A stretch of 64,000 nt of DNA, taken from contig JAJXUE010000004.1 in assembly GCA_021783135.1 (NCBI GenBank), forward strand, positions 47,498-111,497, read 5' to 3'. How positions within the stretch are numbered: position 1 is the stretch's first letter; every line of letters starts with the position of its first letter. The DNA comes from Bacillota bacterium. Lineage in GTDB: Bacteria > Bacillota > Desulfitobacteriia > Desulfitobacteriales > JAJXUE01. This document shows, in pieces, positions 37,859-48,012 of this stretch. The position numbers and the translations under genes are program-made. The notes below the pieces were generated by a model. The model was given only the letters and a program-made list of their open reading frames with translations, did no database searches and was not told the origin of the DNA.

Positions 37859-39793
37859 TCAATTAATAGCTGCTTGCGGCTTAATGACATTCACTACAAG
37901 TGCTGCGTACGCCTGAATGCCTGTTGAGTTGAGGTGAACACCGTCCGGGTAGAAATAAGCGTTATGGTTGCTGCTGGCTGAGTACCAATTGACAAGAGTA
38001 GTGTGAGGATAAGTCGCTGCCTCCTGGGCCAGAGTCTGATTGACCACTCCTTCCCATGGTCGTGGGACACGGGTGTTCACTAACACGATCTGTTGAGCTT
38101 GTCCGAGCGAACGCAACAGCGTTGTTAACTGTTCCTCGGTGAAGGCGCCATTCGTGCCTAACTCAATAATGACTCGCTTACCTAACTCACCTTGTGCTTT
38201 GAGCTGGGCTACTGTGCTTGTCGCTTGATACATCTGGCGACCGATTTTCGCGTCAACCACAATACCGGGTAGAAGTTTTTTCAAGACAGGTTCTACACCG
38301 ACCATGACTGAATCTCCAATGACGGTAACCCCTTTGCCAATCTCCGCAGTTACCGGAGCACCGGATCCAGGCTTCCGAGCTGACGCCGTGCCAGCTTGGA
38401 CTTGAATGTGAGACCTTGACACCGTGTTCAACTTGCCACTTGCCTGACCCTCTATTCTAACCTCGTTTGCTTGCGAAGATGGTATGACTGGAGCTGGGGA
38501 GTCGGCGTGTTTGGCGTTTAGAATTAAAAGCCCGCCAATTATCACTAGACAAGATGCCCCGAGAACCCACAATACGCTAATTAAAGTGACCTTACCACTG
38601 AACGCCACGAGATTCGACCACCGTTTCGAGCTACGCAATTGCTGCCACGGTCTTCGCCACGCTCCGTTCCGGACAGGCTCCTCGATGAATCGCCAGGATA
38701 ATGCCGCGAGTACAATACTCGCCACCACTTGCCCAAAAGCAACCAGGAGGTCCGGACCGCTTGTATTTACGGCTGGGCTTGTCAACGCAATGACCGGGTA
38801 GTGCCAGAGGTAGATACCATAGGAGCAAACGCCAAGCCAACGCAAAGGCGGCCAAGCAAAGGACTTGCCCAGCCGGCTGGCAGGGTGCGCAAGCACCGCC
38901 ACTAGCACCGTGGCGGCCACAGAAAACAGCAGGAGTCCGCCGCGATAAAGAAATTCCTCATATTCATTGCTTTGCCAAATCATCAGGAGCACAACTAATA
39001 ATCCGATCCCACCGACCAAGTCAAGCACTATGCTAGACCTCAACGGCAGCGTAGCGGATAGCTTGCGACTAGGCCACACCATAGCGAGCACTGCCCCCAT
39101 GAGCAAGGCAAAGGCTCGTGTGTCCGTACCATAGTAGACACGGCTAGGATCCATTCCAGGCTGGTAAAGCAGAGCCATCGCGATGGCCGACGCCAAAACC
39201 CCTACAAGCGTCAACCCAACCAAGCGTCTCCGACTTGGCACAAAGCGCAGTCCAAGCCACAGTAGCAAGGGCCAGACAAGATAAAACTGTTCTTCTACAG
39301 CCAAAGACCACAAGTGACCAAATGGTGAGAGTGGCCCAAAGCTCGCAAAGTAGGAGACGTGGTGGAATATGAACCACCAGTTGCTGATATAAAATACCGC
39401 TGCCAGTCCATCCTGCCAAGAAGACGCTAACCTTGCAGGCGCAAAGAGCGCAGTCCAAGCCATGACTCCTGCCAACATCGCATATAAAGCTGGCAACAGC
39501 CGTCGGGCTCGCCGTAACCAGAAACCGGTTAAATCCATGCTCCCTGAAAGCTTCCATTGCATAACCAGTAGGTCTGTGATGAGATAACCGGACAGTACAA
39601 AGAACAAACATACCCCTAAAAGCCCTCCGGGGGCCCAGGCGAAGTTGAGGTGGTAAGCAATCACCGCGAACACAGCCAAAGCTCTCAGCCCATCTAGACC
39701 GGGCATGTAGCGACTAGGTTTGTGTTCATTCAGAGACACTTGTTGATTTTTAACTTTTTGAACATTTTGCTCTCCTCTAATGGTGCTGCTCAC
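37859..39793 (-). CDS. Acyltransferase-3 / SGNH-domain (OatA-like) membrane protein
   Basis: RYMPGLDGLRALAVFAVIAYHLNFAWAPGGLLGVCLFFVLSGYLIT; C-term GKGVTVIGDSVMVGVEPVL and DGVHLNSTG (SGNH blocks). Confidence 0.92.
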   Translation of the reverse strand: MSSTIRGEQNVQKVKNQQVSLNEHKPSRYMPGLDGLRALAVFAVIAYHLNFAWAPGGLLGVCLFFVLSGYLITDLLVMQWKLSGSMDLTGFWLRRARRLLPALYAMLAGVMAWTALFAPARLASSWQDGLAAVFYISNWWFIFHHVSYFASFGPLSPFGHLWSLAVEEQFYLVWPLLLWLGLRFVPSRRRLVGLTLVGVLASAIAMALLYQPGMDPSRVYYGTDTRAFALLMGAVLAMVWPSRKLSATLPLRSSIVLDLVGGIGLLVVLLMIWQSNEYEEFLYRGGLLLFSVAATVLVAVLAHPASRLGKSFAWPPLRWLGVCSYGIYLWHYPVIALTSPAVNTSGPDLLVAFGQVVASIVLAALSWRFIEEPVRNGAWRRPWQQLRSSKRWSNLVAFSGKVTLISVLWVLGASCLVIIGGLLILNAKHADSPAPVIPSSQANEVRIEGQASGKLNTVSRSHIQVQAGTASARKPGSGAPVTAEIGKGVTVIGDSVMVGVEPVLKKLLPGIVVDAKIGRQMYQATSTVAQLKAQGELGKRVIIELGTNGAFTEEQLTTLLRSLGQAQQIVLVNTRVPRPWEGVVNQTLAQEAATYPHTTLVNWYSASSNHNAYFYPDGVHLNSTGIQAYAALVVNVIKPQAAIN

Positions 39794-39982
39794 TTATTCC
39801 ACTCTCCAACCCTTACATAAACTTATTTTTCTCCGTTTTTCACGCAATTACAGCCGAAGAATCGATAAAGGTTCCTGCACTCTACGATACTAAATTTCTT
39901 AGTTTAGTGCTTTACAAAATACTTAAGAATGGTTACGAAAAAGTTAAATGTAAAAATGACTCATATATCGGGCAAAATTTAA

Positions 39983-40004
39983 CCCTCGTGTCGAAACACG
40001 AGGG
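39983..40004 (+). other. Perfect 9-bp stem with CGAA loop in leader of NlpC/P60 gene
   Basis: CCCTCGTGT-CGAA-ACACGAGGG. Confidence 0.6.
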
Positions 40005-40098
40005 CTGTAGCTTTTATGTATCCTTTATTTCTCAAAAGACTTCTAAAGTTATTTATCGAATAAACACATGTAATATTATCGTCGGTCGGAGGGGAATA

Positions 40099-41418
40099 AT
40101 GCGTCGTAAAAAGAACTTAATTACACTGTGTATTAGCATAATCTGTTGTTTAGGCTTACCGCTCCAAGCTCTCGCTCAATCTCCGGCTCAAACCCTAGCC
40201 ATGACCCCGACGCAAGCCTCAAGCAAAACTCAAGCTAATTCTCTGCAGAGTCAACTGCAGCAATATCAGCAACAAGAAATTCATGCTAACAGCCAGCTAA
40301 ATAGCCAACTACAGCAAGAATCTACCCAAACTAAAAGAATCCTCGCGTTACAACAGTCTATTAATGCCGTAGATGAAGCGATAGCCAATGCGCAAGAGGA
40401 CCTCGCCGAGCAACAAAAACAACTGCAACAACTTGAAACCACACAGACTGTACTACAAAGACAACTAGAGCAGGAACTTAAAAAATTTGCTAACCTCTTG
40501 CAAACTGATTATGAAGCTGAAAACGGAAATGAAATTGAAAACTTACTATTTTACTCGCACCTGTTACTCAAATCTACCAGTTTTACTGACTTTATCGATC
40601 GCTGGGAAGACGTATCTTGTATCATCAATTATTTTGATCAAATAAATCAGCATATTGGGAGTTTAAGCCAAAATATTTCGCACGCCCAAACCTTAATTAA
40701 AGCAAAAATAGCGTCGATCCAATCCGAGCTCCAAGCCAAAAAGCAACTGCAACAATCACAACACCAATTGCTGGCAAGTCAGCAAGCTACCTTAGAGCAA
40801 ATTAACTCCCAAGCAAAAACAACTGTGCTGGCAGCGATTTCAGCTCAGTCAAACATTAGCAACTCCGAACAACAATTGATGCAAGAACAAACTTTGGAGA
40901 GTAGCCTAGTTACCGACGGGCGTAAGGCTGGAATTAACCCAAGTGAGGTTGTCGACTTTGCGGCTAGAAATTCGCAACTTAAAATTCAAGCTGCTAACCT
41001 TCTTGCTTTATCGGGAGATGTACAGCCGATCTTGTCATATGCTGAACAATTTTTAGGGACCCCCTATGTTTGGGGTGGAACTTCTCCCAAACCAGGCTTT
41101 GACTGTTCAGGGTTTGTGCAGTATGTATTTGCCCAATTTGGCATTCCATTAGAACGAGTATCGCAAGATCAATATACCGAGGGAGTGCCAATCCCGCAAT
41201 CGGATCTTAAACCGGGTGATCTTGTTTTCTTTAGCACATACGAACCTGGTGCTTCACACGTTGGAATTTATATAGGCAATAATATTATGATTGACTCCGA
41301 GGCGTTTGGGGTATGCTTTGACAATATAACCAATGCTTACTGGACTCAGCGTTATCTTGGTGCGCGACGTATGCTTAATTATACAGCCCCTTACACTAGT
41401 ACTTACGTCGCAAAATAA
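40099..41418 (+). CDS. Secreted coiled-coil NlpC/P60 peptidoglycan endopeptidase (CwlO-like)
   Basis: RBS GGAGGGG, ATG at 40099; coiled-coil N-term; C-term YVWGGTSPKPGFDCSGFVQYVFAQFG...GDLVFF...HVGIYIGNNIMI. Confidence 0.93.
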   Translation: MRRKKNLITLCISIICCLGLPLQALAQSPAQTLAMTPTQASSKTQANSLQSQLQQYQQQEIHANSQLNSQLQQESTQTKRILALQQSINAVDEAIANAQEDLAEQQKQLQQLETTQTVLQRQLEQELKKFANLLQTDYEAENGNEIENLLFYSHLLLKSTSFTDFIDRWEDVSCIINYFDQINQHIGSLSQNISHAQTLIKAKIASIQSELQAKKQLQQSQHQLLASQQATLEQINSQAKTTVLAAISAQSNISNSEQQLMQEQTLESSLVTDGRKAGINPSEVVDFAARNSQLKIQAANLLALSGDVQPILSYAEQFLGTPYVWGGTSPKPGFDCSGFVQYVFAQFGIPLERVSQDQYTEGVPIPQSDLKPGDLVFFSTYEPGASHVGIYIGNNIMIDSEAFGVCFDNITNAYWTQRYLGARRMLNYTAPYTSTYVAK

Positions 41419-41425
41419 AAATACA

Positions 41426-43813
41426 TTACCTGCCCATGCGCAGAATTAGCCCGGCATAGATAAATCCCCCTAACACGATAACGGTCAACCCAAGAAGCAT
41501 ATAGTCTCTGCCGGCAAAAGCCGTTTCCCCAAGCTGCGTTACCTCCTTAGCGAATCCGAACCCTCGATCCAGCATAGCCATCGCCAGGGAGTTTGCTACG
41601 GTAATGGAGTAAATAAGCAGTGGCACCATAATTGGAATATACGCCCGTATCGGACTGATGATCCCCTTCACCTCAAGTTTGGCCCCCCGGGCTTTCTGGG
41701 CCTCAAGTATCTGGGTCCGACGTCGGTCTAAGGCCGGAACAAAGCGTATCGCAGTGGTGATGACAAAAGCGATGGACGGAGGAAAGCGTAATTTGTGCAG
41801 TAGTTGAACTATTTCATCCACAGGGGTACTAACTGCTAAAAAAGCCGTAGCCAGAACCATCATTAATATTCTTAGCACAAATGTAATACCACGCTTTATG
41901 CCACTTAGCGTGAGGGCCAGATAATAACTTCCGGATAACCCATGGGTAAAACTGATTGCATTTACGCCAAGTACCAGCACAAACACCGGCACCAACGGTA
42001 AGAGTACTCCAGCAACTCGCTTAAGACGTACTCCGCTCCACCCAGCAATCATAGCAATGCCTGCTGTTAAGATCAGGTTTAAAACTGGGTTATGGAATAA
42101 ACAGGCAAGCACAACCATACTGCTAAAAACTATTACTTTAGTGCGAACATCCAAACGCCGCCAAATTGATGCATGTGGCGGCTCCAAGTTTGGCTGGCCT
42201 GTGGCAACACTTGGTATCACCGACTTTGGCGTCCGTTCCCCCTGCACTTCACCTGAACCCATCGGCGCCACCAAAGCCGCTTGGTTCAAGATTAGGGGAT
42301 CAGCAAATAACTCTGCCACTGGACCATCGCGCCACACCTTACCTTCCCGCATGACCACTACGCGTTGCGCATATTCAGCCACCAAATCGAGGTCATGGCT
42401 AATCATGATGACGGTTGTTCCCTGCCGATGCAAGTCACGAATTAAAGTCATCAGCTTTTGCACGCCAGTCCAATCCAGACCTGCTGTCGGTTCATCAATC
42501 ACCAAAATCTGCGGCCCCATGGCGAGAATCGAAGCAATCGCTAGTAATTGGCGATTACCCCGACTTAGAGTGAAGGGGTGAAGCTCGCGTACCTCAGCTA
42601 GTCCGGTGAAACGCAAGGCCTCAGCAATGCGTTCGTTGATACCTTTTTCATCTATGCCGGCATTTTTTAAGCCGTAGGCAATTTCTTTCTCGACAGAGAT
42701 AGCAAATATCTGGTGATCTGGATTTTGAAACAGATAGCCCACGGTGCTGGCTAACTCGCCGACTGTGTGTTCCTTGGTATTCCTACCCGCCACCCACACG
42801 TCGCCATCCCCAGGCTTTAAAAGTCCGTTCAGATGTTTTGCCAGAGTTGTCTTGCCTGCACCATTCGGACCGACTAATGCCACAAATTCCCCCGGCAAAA
42901 CCTTGAAGTCCAGCCCGTGCAAAACCGATCGCACTGGATCATAACCATAGGTCAGGCCCTTTAATTCAATAACAGGTTCAATTTTGGCATCAGGTTCCGG
43001 CGATTCCTGCGTTATCGCCGCGTCAGTGCGGGTACGATCTGAGTGGCTGACTCCGGCCGGACGCAGCCCAAACCTTGTCACCAATGATGTATCGGCAAAC
43101 AGGTGCCCCGGTAGTCCTTGCCAGACAATTTCACCCTTGTCTAAAACTACAATTTCGTCTGCCCTGAACATCACCTCATCTGTGAGATGTTCCACCACAA
43201 TCACTGTCAAATCCTTTTCGCGCCGCAACCTGTCAAGCAAAGCATACAGTTCTTGGCGGCCCAAAGGATCAAGTTCAGCCGTGGGTTCATCAAGCACCAA
43301 AATATCCGGTGTCAAAGCCAAGATGCCCGCCAACGCCAAGCGTTGTTTTTCACCGCCCGATAATTCGGCGGTATTTCTCTGCTCAAAATTGTTTAAGCGA
43401 ACCAATTGCAAAGCATTGCTTCCCTGGGCTGCAATCTCAGCCAGTGGAAACACAAAATTACTGGGGCCAAACGCTACATCTTCCCAAACAGTGCGGCCGA
43501 AAATTTGTGCCTCAGGGTCTTGAAGCACAAGGCCAACATGTCTTGCCAGCGTTTGAACCCGGAATTTGCCAGTATCCATGCCCCCAACCAGAACCTGTCC
43601 GTTCATTTCCCCTTCTGTCAACTGAGGAATCAACCCGTTTAAACAAAGGCTCAAGGTGGTTTTGCCGGCTCCGTTTGCCCCCATGACCGCGACAAATTTT
43701 CCTTTTTCTACGGTTAGGTTAATATGTCTAAGGCTCCATTCCTCCGAGTTCGGATATCGGTATGAAACATCACGCAGTTCAATAGCATACGGCACAGCAT
43801 GCCCCCCTTTCAC
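41426..43813 (-). CDS. ECF transporter: two ATPase domains fused to EcfT transmembrane component
   Basis: Two Walker A (GANGAGKTTLS, GPNGAGKTTLA) and two LSGGE/LSRGN signatures, then TM domain with ARG motif (LEAQKARGAKLE). Confidence 0.93.
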   Translation of the reverse strand: MKGGHAVPYAIELRDVSYRYPNSEEWSLRHINLTVEKGKFVAVMGANGAGKTTLSLCLNGLIPQLTEGEMNGQVLVGGMDTGKFRVQTLARHVGLVLQDPEAQIFGRTVWEDVAFGPSNFVFPLAEIAAQGSNALQLVRLNNFEQRNTAELSGGEKQRLALAGILALTPDILVLDEPTAELDPLGRQELYALLDRLRREKDLTVIVVEHLTDEVMFRADEIVVLDKGEIVWQGLPGHLFADTSLVTRFGLRPAGVSHSDRTRTDAAITQESPEPDAKIEPVIELKGLTYGYDPVRSVLHGLDFKVLPGEFVALVGPNGAGKTTLAKHLNGLLKPGDGDVWVAGRNTKEHTVGELASTVGYLFQNPDHQIFAISVEKEIAYGLKNAGIDEKGINERIAEALRFTGLAEVRELHPFTLSRGNRQLLAIASILAMGPQILVIDEPTAGLDWTGVQKLMTLIRDLHRQGTTVIMISHDLDLVAEYAQRVVVMREGKVWRDGPVAELFADPLILNQAALVAPMGSGEVQGERTPKSVIPSVATGQPNLEPPHASIWRRLDVRTKVIVFSSMVVLACLFHNPVLNLILTAGIAMIAGWSGVRLKRVAGVLLPLVPVFVLVLGVNAISFTHGLSGSYYLALTLSGIKRGITFVLRILMMVLATAFLAVSTPVDEIVQLLHKLRFPPSIAFVITTAIRFVPALDRRRTQILEAQKARGAKLEVKGIISPIRAYIPIMVPLLIYSITVANSLAMAMLDRGFGFAKEVTQLGETAFAGRDYMLLGLTVIVLGGFIYAGLILRMGR

Positions 43814-43831
43814 CTCCGCTTAAGTTCGAAC

Positions 43832-44416
43832 TTAGATCAATTTGCTTTCCTTAATTACGCGGTAGGCAACTGCTGCGATGATTACGTTAATGGCTGAACC
43901 AATAACCAAGAAAGGCATGACACCTATTACGGCCGCGAACCCACCCAAAAACATCATCGTGAAAGACGACACCACACCATTTAACACTGTGCCGGCAATA
44001 ACTGCTGCAATGAGACCTAGTTTTTTGGTAACCCAACGAAAGGCCAGGGCCCACAGAGCCATTTGGAACGCTATAAAAATATGGATCGGAAGCGTAAGCG
44101 GAAAACCTGCTACTGCCGCAGTCAGCATATGACCCATGGCGATGATGACTGCTCCTTCCACGCCACCAAATGCAATCGCACTAAAGAAACCGGGGGCGGA
44201 GTCCAACCCTATGGTACCAACGGGACTGGGAATCTTGATTAAGGCTCCAACTGCACTAAGCGCAATAAATACTGCCATAATCGCGATCCTTTTGACACTC
44301 AACGCTGACTTATGTAAGTCTCCCTTGCGTAGATCTTCCTTGTCTAAACTAACATTACTCATCTTAAACACCCTCCCAATATTATCTGTATTACGCGTCG
44401 CTCTCAGCTCAGCCAA
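43832..44416 (-). CDS. ECF transporter S component (candidate alpha-ribazole transporter CblT)
   Basis: IMAVFIALSAVGALIKIPSPVGTIGLDSAPGFFSAIAFGG; between CblS-like gene and ECF A-A-T. Confidence 0.75.
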   Translation of the reverse strand: MAELRATRNTDNIGRVFKMSNVSLDKEDLRKGDLHKSALSVKRIAIMAVFIALSAVGALIKIPSPVGTIGLDSAPGFFSAIAFGGVEGAVIIAMGHMLTAAVAGFPLTLPIHIFIAFQMALWALAFRWVTKKLGLIAAVIAGTVLNGVVSSFTMMFLGGFAAVIGVMPFLVIGSAINVIIAAVAYRVIKESKLI

Positions 44417-44437
44417 AATTCGTGCAAGTAGAGGCAG

Positions 44438-45220
44438 TTAACGACGCTGGCGTGCCACAACTTTGCCCAAGTGAAATAACTGCCTAGAGCATTCGGGCGC
44501 AAATCCTGGCTCGGCCGAAAAAATTAAGCAGGTAGCCGGGCCGCCCGATTTGTAAATATCTAAAAAATACGGCGATTTGGCACTCCCCACGGGATAAACC
44601 TCAAGCAATTTTGGCTCCCCGACGGCAAACTCCAACTCCATTGCTTCAGTCAGCTGATGTATTTCACCCAGAATTCCCTGGGACCCCACAGGAATAATGT
44701 CGTGAACAGCCGGGTTAGCCAAAAGTCTTAGTACATCAGTCGCATGCACAATTTCAGGATCATCCGGATTGTTTACCTCAGGTCCGACTTTAGGCAGCCC
44801 CAAACAGTAAAGGCTGTCACCTTCTTTAGTGCTCGCAATACGCAGGGCTGGTATTTCAACTAAGCCCACAATCGTAATGCCAATGCCGGTCTGTCTAGTG
44901 GTCATGTTCTTCTCACAACTTATGGCAATCGGCAATGTCCCCAGCCCGGCTGTCTCTAACTCAGCTTTTACTCCTTCCAACAGCTTGGTTCCGGTCGGGT
45001 CAGGCTCATTACAAATGGCCGCTGTAACTACCTGCGGCAAAGCTCCTGTGGCCAGCACCTCCAACAGAGCTACCCGAGCCGCAAATCTCCCGGTTAGCCT
45101 AGCGGATACTTTGACCACATCTAGTTCTTTTTCGCCAATAGCACCGCAAGAATCACAAGCTACTACTAAACCCATAGAATTGGCAAAGGTTACTTCCACA
45201 TCACGTCCATGATAGCCCAT
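44438..45220 (-). CDS. cblS: AIR-synthase-related protein, candidate alpha-ribazole kinase CblS
   Basis: MGYHGRDVEVTFANSMGLVVACDSCGAIGEKELDVVKVSARLTGRFAARVALLEVLATGA; downstream of cobalamin riboswitch. Confidence 0.65.
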   Translation of the reverse strand: MGYHGRDVEVTFANSMGLVVACDSCGAIGEKELDVVKVSARLTGRFAARVALLEVLATGALPQVVTAAICNEPDPTGTKLLEGVKAELETAGLGTLPIAISCEKNMTTRQTGIGITIVGLVEIPALRIASTKEGDSLYCLGLPKVGPEVNNPDDPEIVHATDVLRLLANPAVHDIIPVGSQGILGEIHQLTEAMELEFAVGEPKLLEVYPVGSAKSPYFLDIYKSGGPATCLIFSAEPGFAPECSRQLFHLGKVVARQRR

Positions 45221-45346
45221 CGCATCACGCTCCTTGACACTATTTTGGCAAAATAAAAAAGTCCACAGCCTTTTTGCTTTCCCCGTTCAAATGCTTGGGG
45301 TAACTGCAAATTGACCATGAACTTTACCATTGCCCATGTATAAGCT

Positions 45347-45500
45347 TGTTACAGGCAGGTCTTCTGACTACGAATCATTGCCTCCCCGCACCTTCCCGGT
45401 TTCCCAGTGGCAATTTGCGCAAGGCTCCTCTTTACAGCGGCGGGTCCGTCCGGGAATTACACCCGGTTCCCTATTCTCCCCATTTGGGGCACCTGTAACT
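45347..45500 (-). promoter_or_regulatory. Cobalamin riboswitch
   Basis: Minus: GTTACAGGTGCCCC..GGGGAGAATAGGGAACCGGGTGTAATTCCCGGACGGACCCGCCGCTGTAAAGAGGAGCC...GCCACTGGGAAACCGGGAAGG...AGTCAGAAGACCTGCCTGTAAC (B12 box, CCCGCCGCTGT, closing P1 stem). Confidence 0.95.
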
Positions 45501-45659
45501 ATAATTCAGTTAGTGGTATTTTACAACACAATGCTCTTAATGACAAGTTAAATAACCACTTTTCAGCCTCAATTAAGTTCTTGCCAAGTTACTTCGCCAC
45601 TCATTGATAATAAATTACTAAAATGCTACACTTAAACCGTTTAGGAAAATCCAAACCAC

Positions 45660-46751
45660 ATGGATGGATGCCATATGGAGGTAAATTTGACACGTCTATC
45701 TTTAGCTATGATCGTAAAAAACGAAGAGTCGCGCTTAGCTCGTTGCCTCGACAGCGTAAAAGGCCTGGTTGACGAACTTATAGTTGTGGACACAGGCTCG
45801 ACTGACAGAACTAAAGCCGTAGCAACAGACTACGGCGCCAAAGTTTTTGACTTTATGTGGGTAAACGATTTTTCCATAGCCCGAAATTTTTCCTTACAAA
45901 ACTCTTCCGGCGACTGGAATCTCGTATTAGATGCAGACGAGTACGTAATCGACGGTTGTCAGAGAGCAATCCGAGAGTTTACAACATCACAACAGGCCAT
46001 TGGCAGGTTGCGCAGACTTGATAAGTTCCTCCAAAACGGGGAGGAAAAATATGCTCAGGCATTTATTTCTAGGCTAATGCCGAAAGGCACAATTTACGAA
46101 GGTCAAATTCATGAACAAGTAATATCCACCTTACCCCGAGTCATTGTCAAGGCAGACATCGGACACGACGGTTATTTCGGCGTAGATAAATCTGGCAGAA
46201 ACCTCAGCATGCTTTTAAGCGCACTCAAGAAGAACCCTAACGACCCCTACATGCTATTTCAAACCGGCACCCAATATCACTTATCTAAAGATTATGGTAT
46301 TGCTGACAAATATTTTGCCAAATGCTATGACCTTATCCCGCAAAATGAAGCATATCGCCCTGAAATGATTGTGCGCTACATCTACAACACCATCGGTCAC
46401 GGTAATTTAACCAGAGGATTGGAATTGTTCCAGCGTGAAAAAAATGTGCTGGCCGGATACACAGATTTTCATTTTGTCAGCGGAATTCTCTTTATGGAGC
46501 TAGCCTTTAAGGATACGCAAAAGTATATTAACCTTTTCCCATCAATAGAGGCGGAATACCTTTTATGCCTTGAAATTGGAGAAGATTCAACCTACAACAG
46601 CGTGATTGGCACAGGTAGTTTCTATCCTTTATATAATCTCGGCGTTTACCATGAAGTAATGGGTAATATTACAAAGGCCAAAGATTATTACACACAGGCC
46701 CTGAGATATAATTATCAACCTGCACAATTGCGACTGAACAGCTTGCGGTGA
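45660..46751 (+). CDS. Glycosyltransferase family 2 with TPR-like C-terminus (start perhaps TTG ~45687)
   Basis: LSLAMIVKNEESRLARCLDSVKGLVDELIVVDTGSTDRT; GGAGG precedes TTG at ~45687. Confidence 0.9.
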   Translation: MDGCHMEVNLTRLSLAMIVKNEESRLARCLDSVKGLVDELIVVDTGSTDRTKAVATDYGAKVFDFMWVNDFSIARNFSLQNSSGDWNLVLDADEYVIDGCQRAIREFTTSQQAIGRLRRLDKFLQNGEEKYAQAFISRLMPKGTIYEGQIHEQVISTLPRVIVKADIGHDGYFGVDKSGRNLSMLLSALKKNPNDPYMLFQTGTQYHLSKDYGIADKYFAKCYDLIPQNEAYRPEMIVRYIYNTIGHGNLTRGLELFQREKNVLAGYTDFHFVSGILFMELAFKDTQKYINLFPSIEAEYLLCLEIGEDSTYNSVIGTGSFYPLYNLGVYHEVMGNITKAKDYYTQALRYNYQPAQLRLNSLR

Positions 46752-46773
46752 AAGCCCACAACGTTTATTGGTC

Positions 46774-47952
46774 TCAAATCATATCCTTTAGTACTTTGCC
46801 TAGTCTTGCTATGCCTATTCTGATGTTTTCCGCATCGACACAGGAAAAGTTCAGGCGCATAGTGTTAACATTCGTTTCATTAACATAAAAAGGGTCGCCC
46901 GGAACAAATGCCACTTTGTGCTCAATAGCCCGTTCAAATACCTTGAGCGCAGACAATCCCTCAGGTAAAGTAACCCAAAGGAACATGCCGCCTTCCGGTT
47001 GAGTAAACTTCGTTCCGGGTGGAAAATATTCTTCTATCGCGTTAATCATGGCCTCGCGTTGTTTGCCATAAGCCTGCCGAATGAGCTCGATGTGTTCATC
47101 TATGTCGTTGTCAGCAAGATATTGATGAATAATCCGTTGGCAAAAATAGTTCGTATGCAAATCTGAGGCCTGTTTCGCAACCAATAGTTTCTCCATGACG
47201 GCGTCATTAGCTACAATCCAGCCTATTCTAAAGGATGGCACAATTATTTTAGAAAACGATCCTAAAAGAATTGTATTCTCGGGCATATAACTATAAAAAG
47301 AGGGCTGGTCTGTGCCGAGAAAGCGTAGTTCGCCATAGGGATCATCCTCAATAAGGATTATTTCGCGTTGGTGAAGTATTTCGGCAATCCTTCTGCGGTT
47401 TTGCTCTGAGTAAGTAATTCCCGAGGGGTTCTGAAAGTTCGGTACGGTATAAAACAATTTTGCAGTTTGGTTTTGTACTATTTTCTCAAGTAAGCCCAAA
47501 TCGATCCCGTCTGCGTCAACAGGAATCTGAAAAAAACGCGACTTGTAAACTGAGAAGGCCTGAATAGCGCCTAAATAGCCCGGTTTTTCAAGAATTACGC
47601 TATCTCCTTCATTAAGAAATGTTTTTCCCAAAAGATCCAAACCCTGCTGTGAGCCTGTAGTGATAAGGATGTTCTTTGGATCAACTACGATACCTTTCTT
47701 GTCTTTATACCTGGCAGCTATCCATTCACGCAGCCCCAAGTAGCCTTCAGATTCACTATACTGAAGGATATCCTTCCCTGCAGTATCAAACAGTTTGTTA
47801 GTTGCAGTTCTCAGTTGTTCAACCGGAAAAAGGTCCCGGTTCGGGAGGCCGCCGGCAAATGAAATCACTGATTCATCTATCGCTACTTTGAGAATTTCTC
47901 TGATAAATGACCTAGGCACGTCTGATATTCGATCCGAAAACATACTACCCAT
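46774..47952 (-). CDS. PLP-dependent aminotransferase (2-aminoadipate/aromatic aminotransferase type)
   Basis: ISFAGGLPNRDLFPVEQL...ITTGSQQGLDLLGKTFLNEGD...VPNFQNPSGITYS...ILLGSFSKIIVPSFRIGW. Confidence 0.93.
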   Translation of the reverse strand: MGSMFSDRISDVPRSFIREILKVAIDESVISFAGGLPNRDLFPVEQLRTATNKLFDTAGKDILQYSESEGYLGLREWIAARYKDKKGIVVDPKNILITTGSQQGLDLLGKTFLNEGDSVILEKPGYLGAIQAFSVYKSRFFQIPVDADGIDLGLLEKIVQNQTAKLFYTVPNFQNPSGITYSEQNRRRIAEILHQREIILIEDDPYGELRFLGTDQPSFYSYMPENTILLGSFSKIIVPSFRIGWIVANDAVMEKLLVAKQASDLHTNYFCQRIIHQYLADNDIDEHIELIRQAYGKQREAMINAIEEYFPPGTKFTQPEGGMFLWVTLPEGLSALKVFERAIEHKVAFVPGDPFYVNETNVNTMRLNFSCVDAENIRIGIARLGKVLKDMI

Positions 47953-48012
47953 CGTTCTTTGCTCCTCTTCATAAACATAGCGTCATCTGCCGATAATTTT
48001 CCAACAGCAGCA

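Noticed and set aside
39830-40098. c-di-AMP (ydaO) or c-di-GMP riboswitch before the NlpC/P60 gene
   Set aside because: Could not find the conserved core motifs of either class; only a simple hairpin is visible.
42057-43686. Several 100-180 aa + strand ORFs opposite the ECF A-A-T gene
   Set aside because: Antisense shadow ORFs of a strongly coding region.
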